From Lachnospiraceae bacterium (GTDB taxonomy: Bacteria > Bacillota > Clostridia > Lachnospirales > Lachnospiraceae): a stretch of DNA of 64,000 bases. Of the stretch, positions 50,313 to 59,105 are shown piece after piece. The notes beneath the pieces were generated by a model. The model had not been told where the DNA came from. It worked only from the letters and a program-made list of their open reading frames with translations, and did no database searches. The stretch is from NCBI GenBank assembly GCA_004557975.1, contig SFEV01000003.1, positions 29,970 through 93,969 on the forward strand, in the 5' to 3' direction. The position numbers were made by a program, and so were the translations under genes. The stretch's first letter is position 1. The number at the start of each line of letters is the position of its first letter.

Positions 50313-53300
50313 TTATTTTAAAAGTTTCTTATACAGCTTCAGTATTCCCTCGTAATCTCCCCCAAAGAGAAAATAGTAATCAATCTGCTTCGCTCCCTCT
50401 GTATACACGTATGGTCCATACATGGGAATGTCACAGCACATCACCGTTTTTTCCGCAGAGACTCCGATTCCGTACCCGTACTCAGAGACAAGCAGCGGCA
50501 TGCGCAGCTGTCTGCCGCCGAAGCTGATATATCTTGCTTTCTGATTCATCCGTTCCAGATCGTCAGAGAGCATTCCTTTTGCAGACAGCTTTTCCTTCTT
50601 TGGCCAGTCAAAATATACCCAGCTCTGCATATCCCCTGCAGTCTCCATCTGCCTCGGCAGCGCTGCTTTTTCTGCAAGCAGCAATTTCCGGTTCTTGTCA
50701 AAAAACTGCAGTGCCCCTGACTTCTTTTCTATCTGAACCGTTACCGATCCTGTGGAAACCTCCACCAGACTTTTCCCCTCCTTCGCTGTCCAGGAAACGA
50801 CAGCTTCCGGCTCATAATTCCAGTAGCCCGGCTCAAACTCTGCCATCGCGCCTTTCTGAAACTGTACGCGGATGATTCCTTCCTCCAGCGGCGTCAGACG
50901 CAGCGTCCCGTAGCTGCTGATCACATCCAGATATTTCCTGGTCTTGCGCACCATGCGTACAGAATTGTCAATGCGGCTGTGTCCCGCCGGACGAAGCCTG
51001 TCGGTGCCGGGCACATCACGGAACTGATATGGAGAGGGATTCAGCGGTACCTGATTTTCTGAAAGCTTTCCGCGGATATTTCCTGCAGGATTTCCGGATT
51101 TCCGGAGTTCCGCGCATCTGTTTTCTGTCTCCGCACCGGTACGCAGTTTCATACTTTCATCCACCGTCCCCGCCCTGCTGCGCAGTTTCATGCTTTCCCC
51201 TGCTGTTCCCGAACTACTGCGCAGCTTCATGCTTTCCTCCGCTGTCCCCGGTTCGCTGCGCGGTTTCTGCGCCTGCTGTACCACGATCGGCCTGGGGCCT
51301 ATTGAGCTTCGCTCCGCCCGCTCCCGGTCTCCCTGCCGCGCATTCTGCACCGCCTGTTCCCTGGCTGTGATTTTCTTTTTTTCATACGGTTTTATTTCTC
51401 TGTAGCCTTCATTTTCCAGAGAATTCATGCGCTTCTCTTCGGACACCGGTTTCCCGATCAGATCAGTCAGATCTCCCTGATGAACCACCGTCAGCTCATG
51501 GAGCGCACGGGTTGCCGCCACGTACAGCAGCTTCACGTACTGATCCTCCGTCGGATAGTTTTCCTCAGATGGATGGTAAAGAAGGACTGCATCAAACTCC
51601 AGTCCCTTCGTGTATTCCACCGGGAGCACCATAATACCTTTGCCGAACTCCGTCGTCTCCGGATTGCTGTCCGCCAGAGAAAGCTTTTCGCCGAGGTGCG
51701 TACTCACCATGGCTGCTTCCGCCTCATCCCGGCAGATCACTGCTATGGTTCCATGCCCCTCTTTCTGCCATCTTTCCACAGTCTCCGCCGTCTCACGCAG
51801 CATGGCCTCCTCGCTGCTGCATTCTTCCACACGTACTTTCTTCCCGTGCCGTCGTATGGGGTCTACCGGATAAATGGAAAAACTGCCGTGCCGAAGTATC
51901 TCTGTGGCAAAATCTGAGATCTCCACCGTATTCCGGTAGCTTTTTTTCAGCAGCTCAAAGCTGTCGTATGCACCTGTCAGAATCAGCTTCTGCAGATCCT
52001 TCCAGTCATTCAGGCCATAGCCGTAATGAATATTCTGGGACACATCCCCCATAATGGTATACGTGCAGCCGCGCATGCAGTACGCCAGCACACCGTACGC
52101 CATCATACCGAAGTCCTGGGCCTCATCAATGATCACATGGCTGGCTTCCCGGATGCCGTCTGTCTCTTTGATGCGTTTGTACAGATAAGCCAGGGCCGCC
52201 AGATCATAGAGGTCAAACGTATTTTCCGGGATCGGCACAGCACTGCCCTTTTGTTCCTGAGCATGCAGAAATTCCCGGTACAGATCAAAGATGGAGCCTT
52301 TCCAGACATCCTTTCCGAAATACCACCGGTACCTGCGGTTCAGTTCCTTCTTCTCCTCCTGCGTATAAGAAACGTGTTTCCCGGACAATTCATTTTCCAG
52401 TTTCGACTGAACAATCTCATTGAGCATATTGATCTTTCCCTGAAGGGAAATCTGCGGATTGTTCTCCACGTAGCTGCGTATCACAGATTCCTTCACAAGG
52501 AGGACACCGTTTTTCTCCATGCGAATCTCTTTTTCCGGAATCACTGCCTTCTCATATTCTCTGCAGAACTGCTCCAGATCGTGAAACCATGCATAGCTTC
52601 CTTTGATACAGGCGTTTCTGTTCTTTTTGTCGATGGGACAGATGCGGTGAATCCGCGGATCCCAGTCCTCATAGAGAAGCCGCACGAAGAGCTGCTCCAT
52701 GGTCATCTGAGATACTCCGTACACATCCAGATCCGGCAGCACGCTGGTGATGTAATTCAGCAAAATACGGTTGCTTCCGATAATGTAAAAGTCTTCCGGA
52801 CGGAATTCCTCAGCATAGTTGTACAAAATATAGGAGATTCGGTGCATGGCCACGGTTGTCTTCCCGGAGCCTGCCACACCCTGAACAATCAGATTTGTCT
52901 TTGGTGATTTGCGGATAATCGTATTCTGTTCTTTCTGAATCGTGGCAATAATTTCGCCCAGAACTGCTTCCTTGTTTTTTGCCAGATATTTCGTCAGCAG
53001 TTCATCATTTGCCACCACATCAGAATCAAAAAAATCGACCAGTCTGTCCTCCGCGATTTCGTAAGTGCGTTTACGCTTCAGGTCGATCTCGCAGGTCCCT
53101 CCGTTTTCCACCACGTACCTACAGGGGCCTGCGGCACTTTCGTAATAAACCGACGCCACCGGAGCCCGCCAGTCTATGACGATCGGCTCCGATCCGTCTC
53201 CTGAAATCCCCACACGGCCCACATAATAGGATTCCTCCGTCGGCTGGTGCGGATCTCTGAAATCAATCCGTCCGAAGTACGGCTTCATTCTCGCCTTCCG

Positions 53301-53546
53301 GCATCGCACCAGATCGCGCCTGTTCTCGCGAAGCTGTGACTGGGTATTGTGCAGAAGTGACAGCGCTTCTTTGTCCTTGGGGCCGTACGTCTCCATCAGA
53401 TCATACAGCTCCTCGGACAATTTTCTAATGTAGCCCTCGGTTCGCTCCAGATTCTTCTGCGCCACGGTGATGATCTCTGCCAGTTTCTGTTCCTCTTCCT
53501 CCCGGCTCAGTCCCGGGATCGGGGAGAATTTCTTCTTCTCTCTCAT
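50313..53546 (-). CDS. helD: HelD-like superfamily 1 helicase fused to a GH31-type N-terminal beta-sandwich domain
   Basis: A 1077-residue protein. Residues 1-90 are charged and partly coiled-coil. The helicase core has Walker A GVAGSGKT (223-230), DEAQDFG (474-480), GDVSQNIH (500-507), a long insertion (270-440), and LPVEYTKGLEFDAV and KLLYVAATRALHEL (641-685), as in HelD, which removes stalled RNA polymerase. A low-complexity linker (700-862) includes three 13-residue repeats ending ESMKLR (767-803). Residues 863-1077 (SYGTLRLTPLEEGIIRVQF; IDYYFLFGGDYEGILKLYKK) resemble the N-terminal domain of GH31 glycosidases, but no catalytic barrel follows. I know no precedent. The start at 53546 has GAGG upstream. 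Confidence 0.85.
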   Translation of the reverse strand: MREKKKFSPIPGLSREEEEQKLAEIITVAQKNLERTEGYIRKLSEELYDLMETYGPKDKEALSLLHNTQSQLRENRRDLVRCRKARMKPYFGRIDFRDPHQPTEESYYVGRVGISGDGSEPIVIDWRAPVASVYYESAAGPCRYVVENGGTCEIDLKRKRTYEIAEDRLVDFFDSDVVANDELLTKYLAKNKEAVLGEIIATIQKEQNTIIRKSPKTNLIVQGVAGSGKTTVAMHRISYILYNYAEEFRPEDFYIIGSNRILLNYITSVLPDLDVYGVSQMTMEQLFVRLLYEDWDPRIHRICPIDKKNRNACIKGSYAWFHDLEQFCREYEKAVIPEKEIRMEKNGVLLVKESVIRSYVENNPQISLQGKINMLNEIVQSKLENELSGKHVSYTQEEKKELNRRYRWYFGKDVWKGSIFDLYREFLHAQEQKGSAVPIPENTFDLYDLAALAYLYKRIKETDGIREASHVIIDEAQDFGMMAYGVLAYCMRGCTYTIMGDVSQNIHYGYGLNDWKDLQKLILTGAYDSFELLKKSYRNTVEISDFATEILRHGSFSIYPVDPIRRHGKKVRVEECSSEEAMLRETAETVERWQKEGHGTIAVICRDEAEAAMVSTHLGEKLSLADSNPETTEFGKGIMVLPVEYTKGLEFDAVLLYHPSEENYPTEDQYVKLLYVAATRALHELTVVHQGDLTDLIGKPVSEEKRMNSLENEGYREIKPYEKKKITAREQAVQNARQGDRERAERSSIGPRPIVVQQAQKPRSEPGTAEESMKLRSSSGTAGESMKLRSRAGTVDESMKLRTGAETENRCAELRKSGNPAGNIRGKLSENQVPLNPSPYQFRDVPGTDRLRPAGHSRIDNSVRMVRKTRKYLDVISSYGTLRLTPLEEGIIRVQFQKGAMAEFEPGYWNYEPEAVVSWTAKEGKSLVEVSTGSVTVQIEKKSGALQFFDKNRKLLLAEKAALPRQMETAGDMQSWVYFDWPKKEKLSAKGMLSDDLERMNQKARYISFGGRQLRMPLLVSEYGYGIGVSAEKTVMCCDIPMYGPYVYTEGAKQIDYYFLFGGDYEGILKLYKKLLK

Positions 53547-53568
53547 CCTCCGCCTCACTTTTCCTGTA

Positions 53569-54300
53569 TTATTTCGAAACCGGGACGGAAAGCCCGCATA
53601 CGCTGCCAAAGAACCGGAAAGCCGGAAGCCCGTTTACGGTATCTTCCCGTTCCCATTCCAGGCACATCCGTTCCGGATGCCACTGGAGACCATAAACAGG
53701 AAGTCTGGAATGATGAAATGCTTCCACAGTGTCATCCTCCGGACAGCGGCCATCCACCACCAGTCCTTCACCCAGTATTCCCACAGCCTGATGATGGGCA
53801 CTGTTATGGATAAATTCTGTCCCGTAAATCTCTGCCAGCCAGCTTCCCTTCTCCGCTCTGCAGCCATGGACAATGTCCGGCCCGCTCTCCATGCGATAAT
53901 GGATGGCGGTTGTAGGAAGATGCTGAATCATCGTTCCTCCGAAATATACATCAAGTACCTGATGACCCCTGCAGATGCCCAGAACAGGTTTGCCGCTCTT
54001 TACGAAGTCATCCAGTATGGAAAACTGCAGGTCGTCCAGTTCGTCAATAATTGTGTTGCTCCCCTGGTCCTCCTGTCCGTAACGCGCGGGGTTAATATCT
54101 CCGCCCCCGGGAAGCAGAAGACCGTCGTATTCCTCCACCCTGAATTTTGAATAATCCAGAAAATCCTGCGGATCCTTCTGCTGCTCCTGTCCCGTCCGCA
54201 CAGAAATCGCCACTGCCTCCATTCCCGCCGCAGACAGGGCATTGAAATAGTTGCTGAGATTCTGATTCATCTCCGGAATTGCAATCCTCGGTCTTTTCAT
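53569..54300 (-). CDS. Class I glutamine amidotransferase-like hydrolase (PuuD/peptidase C26 type)
   Basis: A 243-residue enzyme. The nucleophile elbow GICRGHQVLDVYFGGT (Cys near residue 104) and the late His-x-Glu in LQWHPERM complete a triad as in gamma-glutamyl-GABA hydrolase PuuD. N-terminal RPRIAIPEMNQNLSNYFNAL and GLLLPGGGDINPARYG are also typical. It would free glutamate from a gamma-glutamyl amide. It follows the iron alcohol dehydrogenase by 34 bases and precedes the helicase fusion by 22 bases, so the three are probably co-transcribed. The start at 54300 has AGGAG upstream. Confidence 0.9.
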   Translation of the reverse strand: MKRPRIAIPEMNQNLSNYFNALSAAGMEAVAISVRTGQEQQKDPQDFLDYSKFRVEEYDGLLLPGGGDINPARYGQEDQGSNTIIDELDDLQFSILDDFVKSGKPVLGICRGHQVLDVYFGGTMIQHLPTTAIHYRMESGPDIVHGCRAEKGSWLAEIYGTEFIHNSAHHQAVGILGEGLVVDGRCPEDDTVEAFHHSRLPVYGLQWHPERMCLEWEREDTVNGLPAFRFFGSVCGLSVPVSK

Positions 54301-54334
54301 CACTTTACTCCTGCCTTTGTATGGATTTTCCTGG

Positions 54335-55510
54335 TTACAGCATCAGCCGATAGATATTTTCCACATCCTGCTGATTCAATGACACATATCCGCCGGTTGT
54401 ACCCGTTCTGCCGTCTCCGTAGCAGCAGCTGTGTGCCATTTTTTCAATATCTTTTTCCTGAGCCCCCAGCTCCCCGAAATTCTTCGGCATACCGATGGAA
54501 ATCAGAAATCTGCGCAGTGCCTCGATGCCTTCTTTTGCTGTTCTCTCCGGATTGCCAAAATCCATCTGGCATCCCCACACTCTGACTGCCAGCTGGGCCA
54601 GACGAAGCACATCATGCTTCAGATTATATGTAAACACTGCCGGCATCACTACCGCAAGACCTGCACCGTGTGCACAGTCATACATGGCAGACAGCTCATG
54701 CTCAATGTCGTGGCTCGTCCAGTCCTGACTTCTTCCCACACCGCAGGAATTATTATGAGCCATCATTCCGGCCCACATGATGTTGGCGCGGGCCTCATAA
54801 TTATCGGGATTTTCCATAACGCGTGGCCCTTCATGGAGCATGGTCAGCATCAGTCCCTCAATCATCCTGTCTGTACATTCCACATCCTTTGTGTTGGTCA
54901 GATACCTCTCATACAGATGGGCAAGAATATCCGTTATCCCGCACGCAGTCTGATAAGGCGGAAGTGTCTGAGTCAGGGCCGGATTCATAATGGTGAATTT
55001 CGGTCTCAGCGCCTCACCCGTTGCTCCGCGCTTATACATGCCTTCTTCCTTCGTAATCACAGAATCGGCGGAACCTTCGCTGCCTGCTGCTGAAATGGTG
55101 ATAACTGTGCCCAGGGGAAGTGCTTCCTCCACAACCCTGCCCTGATAATAGTCCCAGAAATCTCCGTCATAAGGCACTCCTGCCGCAATCGCCTTCGCAG
55201 AGTCGATGGTACTTCCTCCGCCGACAGCGAGAATAAAATCCACCTTTTCTTTTCTGCAAAGCCGGATTCCCTCATAAACCAGCCCGCTGCGTGGATTCGG
55301 TCTGACACCACCCAGCTCGACGTATCCGAGATTTTCTGCTTCCAGAGATTTTTTCACACGGTCAAGCAATCCCGTACGTACAACCGAACCGCCGCCGTAG
55401 TGAATCAGCACCTTCGATCCTCCGAAGCGTTTTACATATTTTCCGGTTTCATTTTCCGTAGCCTTCCCGAATACAAAATAAGTCGGTGCATAAAATGTAA
55501 AATTATCCAT
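54335..55510 (-). CDS. Iron-containing alcohol dehydrogenase, BdhA/YqhD type
   Basis: A 391-residue dehydrogenase reducing aldehydes such as butyraldehyde. The NAD(P)-binding GGGSTIDSAKAIAAG is present near residue 95. Iron ligands fit ACGITDILAHLYERY (Asp, His), TSHDIEHELSAMYDCAHGAGLA (His, His; span only). The N-terminus MDNFTFYAPTYFVFGK is typical of this class. The start at 55510 has AAGGAAGG-like purines before it. It heads a run with the PuuD-like gene and the helicase fusion gene, but no shared role is obvious. Confidence 0.93.
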   Translation of the reverse strand: MDNFTFYAPTYFVFGKATENETGKYVKRFGGSKVLIHYGGGSVVRTGLLDRVKKSLEAENLGYVELGGVRPNPRSGLVYEGIRLCRKEKVDFILAVGGGSTIDSAKAIAAGVPYDGDFWDYYQGRVVEEALPLGTVITISAAGSEGSADSVITKEEGMYKRGATGEALRPKFTIMNPALTQTLPPYQTACGITDILAHLYERYLTNTKDVECTDRMIEGLMLTMLHEGPRVMENPDNYEARANIMWAGMMAHNNSCGVGRSQDWTSHDIEHELSAMYDCAHGAGLAVVMPAVFTYNLKHDVLRLAQLAVRVWGCQMDFGNPERTAKEGIEALRRFLISIGMPKNFGELGAQEKDIEKMAHSCCYGDGRTGTTGGYVSLNQQDVENIYRLML

Positions 55511-55662
55511 ACCAAATACCTTCCTTTTTTCTGTCCTGGACAGTTACTCTGATTTTTCTATTCTAATACAGTTCAGTCCGTTCTACAATAGCTCCCTGCC
55601 GTATATCTTCCATGATTTCTTACCCTTTCGCATACTTTTTCACCGTTATCCGAAAAAGAATA

Positions 55663-55684
55663 CCACCAACACAATGGATGGTGG
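55663..55684 (-). terminator. Probable terminator of the DUF3786 gene
   Basis: Arms CCACCA (55663-55668) and TGGTGG (55679-55684) with TATTCTTTTTC following on the minus strand. It sits 22 bases after the stop at 55706. The remaining gap to the alcohol dehydrogenase start (55511-55662) shows no gene. Confidence 0.55.
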
Positions 55685-55705
55685 CAAAATGCAGTGTTTG
55701 AAGCT

Positions 55706-56332
55706 CTAATCTAATCCGACTACTTCTCTCATGCGTTTTGTAATACAGGTCATGATGTTCCAGAGAATGGACCACCTGAAGAAATCTTTGATGGATGCAT
55801 CCCATAAAAACTGTACAGAAGCCGGGAATTCATCATCCGCTTCCCAGTACTGAAACCATACGGTTATTCCGTTAAAGACCGGAATCAGGCTGCTTACATC
55901 TCCTTTACCGGCAGGAATCCCGCCAAGCTTTGCACATGCTTCCTGCATAAGAGTTAACTTTCCTTCGAATGGTTTGAGATATTCAATATATCTTCCAAGG
56001 GAGGTATCTGTTGTGTTTGTACACAGGGCTGCAATGGACTGCCAGTCATTTGTCTCATGCGGCAAATGTGTTGCTGTCGTCAGAAACTCATAAACAGATG
56101 CCATTTCATCCAGATCGGCAAACCGTTCCCCCTGCATCAGTTCCCCGCTTTTTCTGTTTATGGTATAGGTCTGCCCAAGGAACTGAATACTCATGGTTTC
56201 TTCGTCATGCGGCAGATCAAAAAGAGAAATCATTTTCTCCTGATCAAATTTTAAAAACCTTTCCATGGACTGACGGCGAAGTATTTCCGCTTTGCTCTCT
56301 TTGTATTCCTGATCTTTGTATTCTATTGGCAT
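55706..56332 (-). CDS. DUF3786-like protein
   Basis: A 208-residue cytosolic protein. The central motifs TMSIQFLGQTYTINRKSGEL and MASVYEFLTTATHLPHETNDWQSIAAL (spans of about 46-65 and 78-105), and LIPVFNGITVWFQYWEADDEFPASVQFLWD (span only) recall DUF3786 proteins, which occur in anaerobes, sometimes near corrinoid or iron-sulfur enzymes. No catalytic residues can be named. It stands alone between the alcohol dehydrogenase and a MATE gene. The start at 56332 has AAGGAGG. Confidence 0.75.
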   Translation of the reverse strand: MPIEYKDQEYKESKAEILRRQSMERFLKFDQEKMISLFDLPHDEETMSIQFLGQTYTINRKSGELMQGERFADLDEMASVYEFLTTATHLPHETNDWQSIAALCTNTTDTSLGRYIEYLKPFEGKLTLMQEACAKLGGIPAGKGDVSSLIPVFNGITVWFQYWEADDEFPASVQFLWDASIKDFFRWSILWNIMTCITKRMREVVGLD

Positions 56333-56462
56333 AAAAACCTCCTTGAGTAGAAATCTGCGTTGCGATTATCCTTTATGCTGATCAGTTAAAATGTCAGTTT
56401 TACTTCTGACTGTAGTCATATGTTATCATGAAATTATGCTTCTGTAAACGGTATCGCAACAA

Positions 56463-57824
56463 TCATTCCGTCTTCGTCAGACGGTATTTCTCCAGATTCA
56501 CCGTGCGATAATAAAGTACCTGGAAAATACTGCACACAATCCATCCAAGCGGATAGCCCAATGCAATGGGGATAAAGGAATCCGATACCCGCGAAGCAAT
56601 AAACAGATAAATCTGTCTGAATACAATAAAACTGCACAGCATGATAATGACAGGCACCTTCGTATTTCCGGCACCCTGCATGGTGGAGGAATATACCTGA
56701 TTGAAACAGATAGCCACATAAAACGGCATCATGAGCCGGACAATCAGTGTGCCGTATTTCAATACCTCCGGATCATGGTTGAACAGTGATACCAGCGGTG
56801 TGGCGAAAAACCATATGGGGAAAATGAGTGCAACTGCAACTGCCACACTCATACACAATGCCACCCTGGTGCCTTTTCTGCAGCGGTCCACCTTTCCGGC
56901 CCCCAGATTCTGGCCTGTAAAGGTAGTGACAGACAGCGCAATGCTCTGCATCGGAAGCAGACAGATCTTATCAATCTTGCCGTAGGAGGACCAGCCCGCC
57001 ATTACCGAAGATCCAAAATGATTGATATACGCCTGTACAAATACATTGGAGAAAGACGTAATCATCATCTGAAGGGCACTGGGAAGGCCAATCTTCACAA
57101 TCTGGCGAAGCAGTACCGGATCAATGGTCAGTTCACGCCAGCGGATTCTGTAGGATTCCGTCTCCTTTGTCAGTACATAAAGCACCAGCAGGGCAGACAA
57201 CCCCTGCGCCAGAATTGTCGCATATGCCGCTCCCGCTACTCCAAGGCGCAGACCGGCCACGAAAAGCAGATCAAATACAATATTGATCAGAGTAGAAAAA
57301 ATCAGAAAATACAGAGGTCTCTTTGAATCACCGGCCGCCCGCAGAATGCCGGACCCCATATTATAAAGCAGAAGCCCTGTCACTCCCGCAAAGTAAATAG
57401 TCAGATACGTTTTTGATTCAGGGTACACATCCGACGGTGTGCCTATCAGCTTCAGAAGCGCGGGCAATGCAAGCAGCGCCCCCACTGTGCACACCACGCA
57501 GAGAATCAGCGTCATGGCAATCGTTGTATGTACCGCACGGCTCACTCTCCTGTCATCCTTTGCCCCAAAATACTGGGAAATGACGACACCGGCCCCGGCA
57601 GACATTCCAAGAAAGAAACCGATAAATGTATTAATCACCGGATCTACCGTCCCCACGGCGGCGAGAGCCTCTTTTCCCACAAAATTTCCCACCACAATAC
57701 TGTCCACCGTATTGTAAAGCTGCTGAAACAAATTTCCGACCATCAGCGGCAGCGCAAAATACAGAATCCGTTTCCATATCGGACCCTCCGTCATCTGAGA
57801 AGCTGCCTGTGCATGTGTTTTCAC
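56463..57824 (-). CDS. MATE-family efflux transporter (second copy in the window)
   Basis: A 453-residue membrane protein of the DinF/NorM group. Each half opens with the family pattern (ILYFALPLMVGNLFQQLYNTVDSIVVG, LRQIVKIGLPSALQMMITSFSNVFVQ; spans only). The start is a GTG at 57824 preceded by GGAAGGGAG; an in-frame ATG-like extension to 57974 lacks support. It is divergent from the shikimate-dehydrogenase-like gene, 255 bases away. Substrate unknown. It is a different subtype from the MATE at 39604, which it resembles only in fold. Confidence 0.92.
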   Translation of the reverse strand: MKTHAQAASQMTEGPIWKRILYFALPLMVGNLFQQLYNTVDSIVVGNFVGKEALAAVGTVDPVINTFIGFFLGMSAGAGVVISQYFGAKDDRRVSRAVHTTIAMTLILCVVCTVGALLALPALLKLIGTPSDVYPESKTYLTIYFAGVTGLLLYNMGSGILRAAGDSKRPLYFLIFSTLINIVFDLLFVAGLRLGVAGAAYATILAQGLSALLVLYVLTKETESYRIRWRELTIDPVLLRQIVKIGLPSALQMMITSFSNVFVQAYINHFGSSVMAGWSSYGKIDKICLLPMQSIALSVTTFTGQNLGAGKVDRCRKGTRVALCMSVAVAVALIFPIWFFATPLVSLFNHDPEVLKYGTLIVRLMMPFYVAICFNQVYSSTMQGAGNTKVPVIIMLCSFIVFRQIYLFIASRVSDSFIPIALGYPLGWIVCSIFQVLYYRTVNLEKYRLTKTE

Positions 57825-57981
57825 AATACTCCCTTCCTTCCACCTTGATTTACTCAGAAATAAAATTTTCTGTACTGCACTTCTAATTATATATCCTATC
57901 ACATTCTTTTGCTCCAGACTATTCCATTTTCGAATTTTTTTGTTTTGAAATCGGGTCAGAGCGCAACGCCGCATTTTCTCA

Positions 57982-58010
57982 TTGACCCGTCTTCCATTTC
58001 TATTTATACT
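57982..58010 (+). promoter_or_regulatory. Promoter of the shikimate-dehydrogenase-like gene
   Basis: TTGACC (57982-57987) and TATACT (58005-58010) have a 17-base spacer and end 69 bases before the start codon. The -35 box is also half of an inverted pair CGGGTCA (57952-57958) and TGACCCG (57983-57989), a possible operator. Confidence 0.6.
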
Positions 58011-58079
58011 GTCATTAACGATATGCCCGGCGGGACACTGCCGGGGAACTGAGTGATATTACACAAGGGGGATGCAATT

Positions 58080-58934
58080 ATGGCTAAAAATTACCGTGCA
58101 GAAATAACCGGCGTATTCGGAGATCCGGTGGACGGCAACCCTACAGGAGTTATGGAGGAAGCCGCTTATGAGGCCTGTGGCCTGAATTACCGTTACCTTA
58201 CTCTGAAAGTCACACGAGAGGATTTTGATGATGCGATGAAATCCATCCGTGCTCTCCACATGAAAGGTATGAATCTGACCATGCCCCACAAGATCAATGT
58301 ACTGCCCTATCTGGACGAGCTTTCCCAGGCAGCAGAAATTATAGGGGCAGTCAACACCATCGTGGTGCGGGATGGAAAGCTTTTCGGAGAGAACACAGAC
58401 GGCAAGGGATTTGTGCAGGCTCTGAAAAATAAAAATATTTCCCTGCCCGGTAAGAAGATTGTCATTCTGGGCGCCGGCGGTGCGGCAAAAGCCATCGCTG
58501 TGGAATGTGCCCTTGCCGGAGCTTCTTTTGTGACCATCATCAACCGCACCGCAAAACGCGCAGAGGAGCTGGCTTTGGTTCTGAAGCGTAACACCAAAGC
58601 CGATTCCACAGCTATGACCTGGGAGCCGAAGCAGAAAATTCCTGCCGGCACGGATATCCTGATCAATGCCACCAGCATCGGCCTTATGCCGGACGCTGAC
58701 GCAAAGCCGGATATCGATTACGATACCATTTCTGACCATATGACCGTATGTGATGTGGTCTTCAACCCGGCGGAAACGCTGTTTCTGAAAGAGGCCGCAA
58801 ACCGCCATGCCCGAACCGTCAATGGTCTTGGAATGCTGGCCTGCCAGGGTGCTCTGAACTTCACCCTCTGGACGGGTGTGGAGGCGCCGCTGGAGCTCAT
58901 GGAAGAGACGCTGCGGAAGGAATTTGAAGAGTAA
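58080..58934 (+). CDS. Shikimate dehydrogenase-like enzyme with altered substrate-binding motif
   Basis: A 284-residue NAD(P)-dependent enzyme with the AroE/YdiB fold. The catalytic Lys (LTMPHKINVLPYLD, near residue 67) and Asp (FGENTDGKGF, near 105) are kept, as are the cofactor loop VILGAGGAAKAIAVEC and GLGMLACQGALNF. The N-terminal carboxylate-binding motif, normally S-x-S within HSLSP, is here GDPVDGNPTGVMEEAAY, with no paired serines. This predicts a different substrate from shikimate. The start at 58080 has AAGGGGGA. Neighbouring LysR and D-2-hydroxyacid dehydrogenase genes suggest a small redox pathway for a hydroxy acid. Confidence 0.85.
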   Translation: MAKNYRAEITGVFGDPVDGNPTGVMEEAAYEACGLNYRYLTLKVTREDFDDAMKSIRALHMKGMNLTMPHKINVLPYLDELSQAAEIIGAVNTIVVRDGKLFGENTDGKGFVQALKNKNISLPGKKIVILGAGGAAKAIAVECALAGASFVTIINRTAKRAEELALVLKRNTKADSTAMTWEPKQKIPAGTDILINATSIGLMPDADAKPDIDYDTISDHMTVCDVVFNPAETLFLKEAANRHARTVNGLGMLACQGALNFTLWTGVEAPLELMEETLRKEFEE

Positions 58935-58958
58935 AGGGATCCTTTCATAACACGAACA

Positions 58959-58988
58959 CTGCCCCGGAAGCCTTACGACCCGGGGCAG
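58959..58988 (+). terminator. Hairpin downstream of the shikimate-dehydrogenase-like gene
   Basis: Perfect arms CTGCCCCGG (58959-58967) and CCGGGGCAG (58980-58988), 24 bases after the stop codon. There is no good T-run, so it may only partly terminate. Confidence 0.5.
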
Positions 58989-59105
58989 CTTACGTTCAGA
59001 CGTCGGTTTTTCCGTGCTTTGCACTCCCAAAATCGACCAAAACATTCACAATCCGCTCATTTTATTATTCTCCCTGGCAGGAAGACCGTGTCGGATACAC
59101 AACAA

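Noticed and set aside
58059..59045. 328-residue open frame antisense to the shikimate-dehydrogenase-like gene
   Set aside because: The plus-strand protein has clear catalytic and cofactor motifs; the antisense frame has none.
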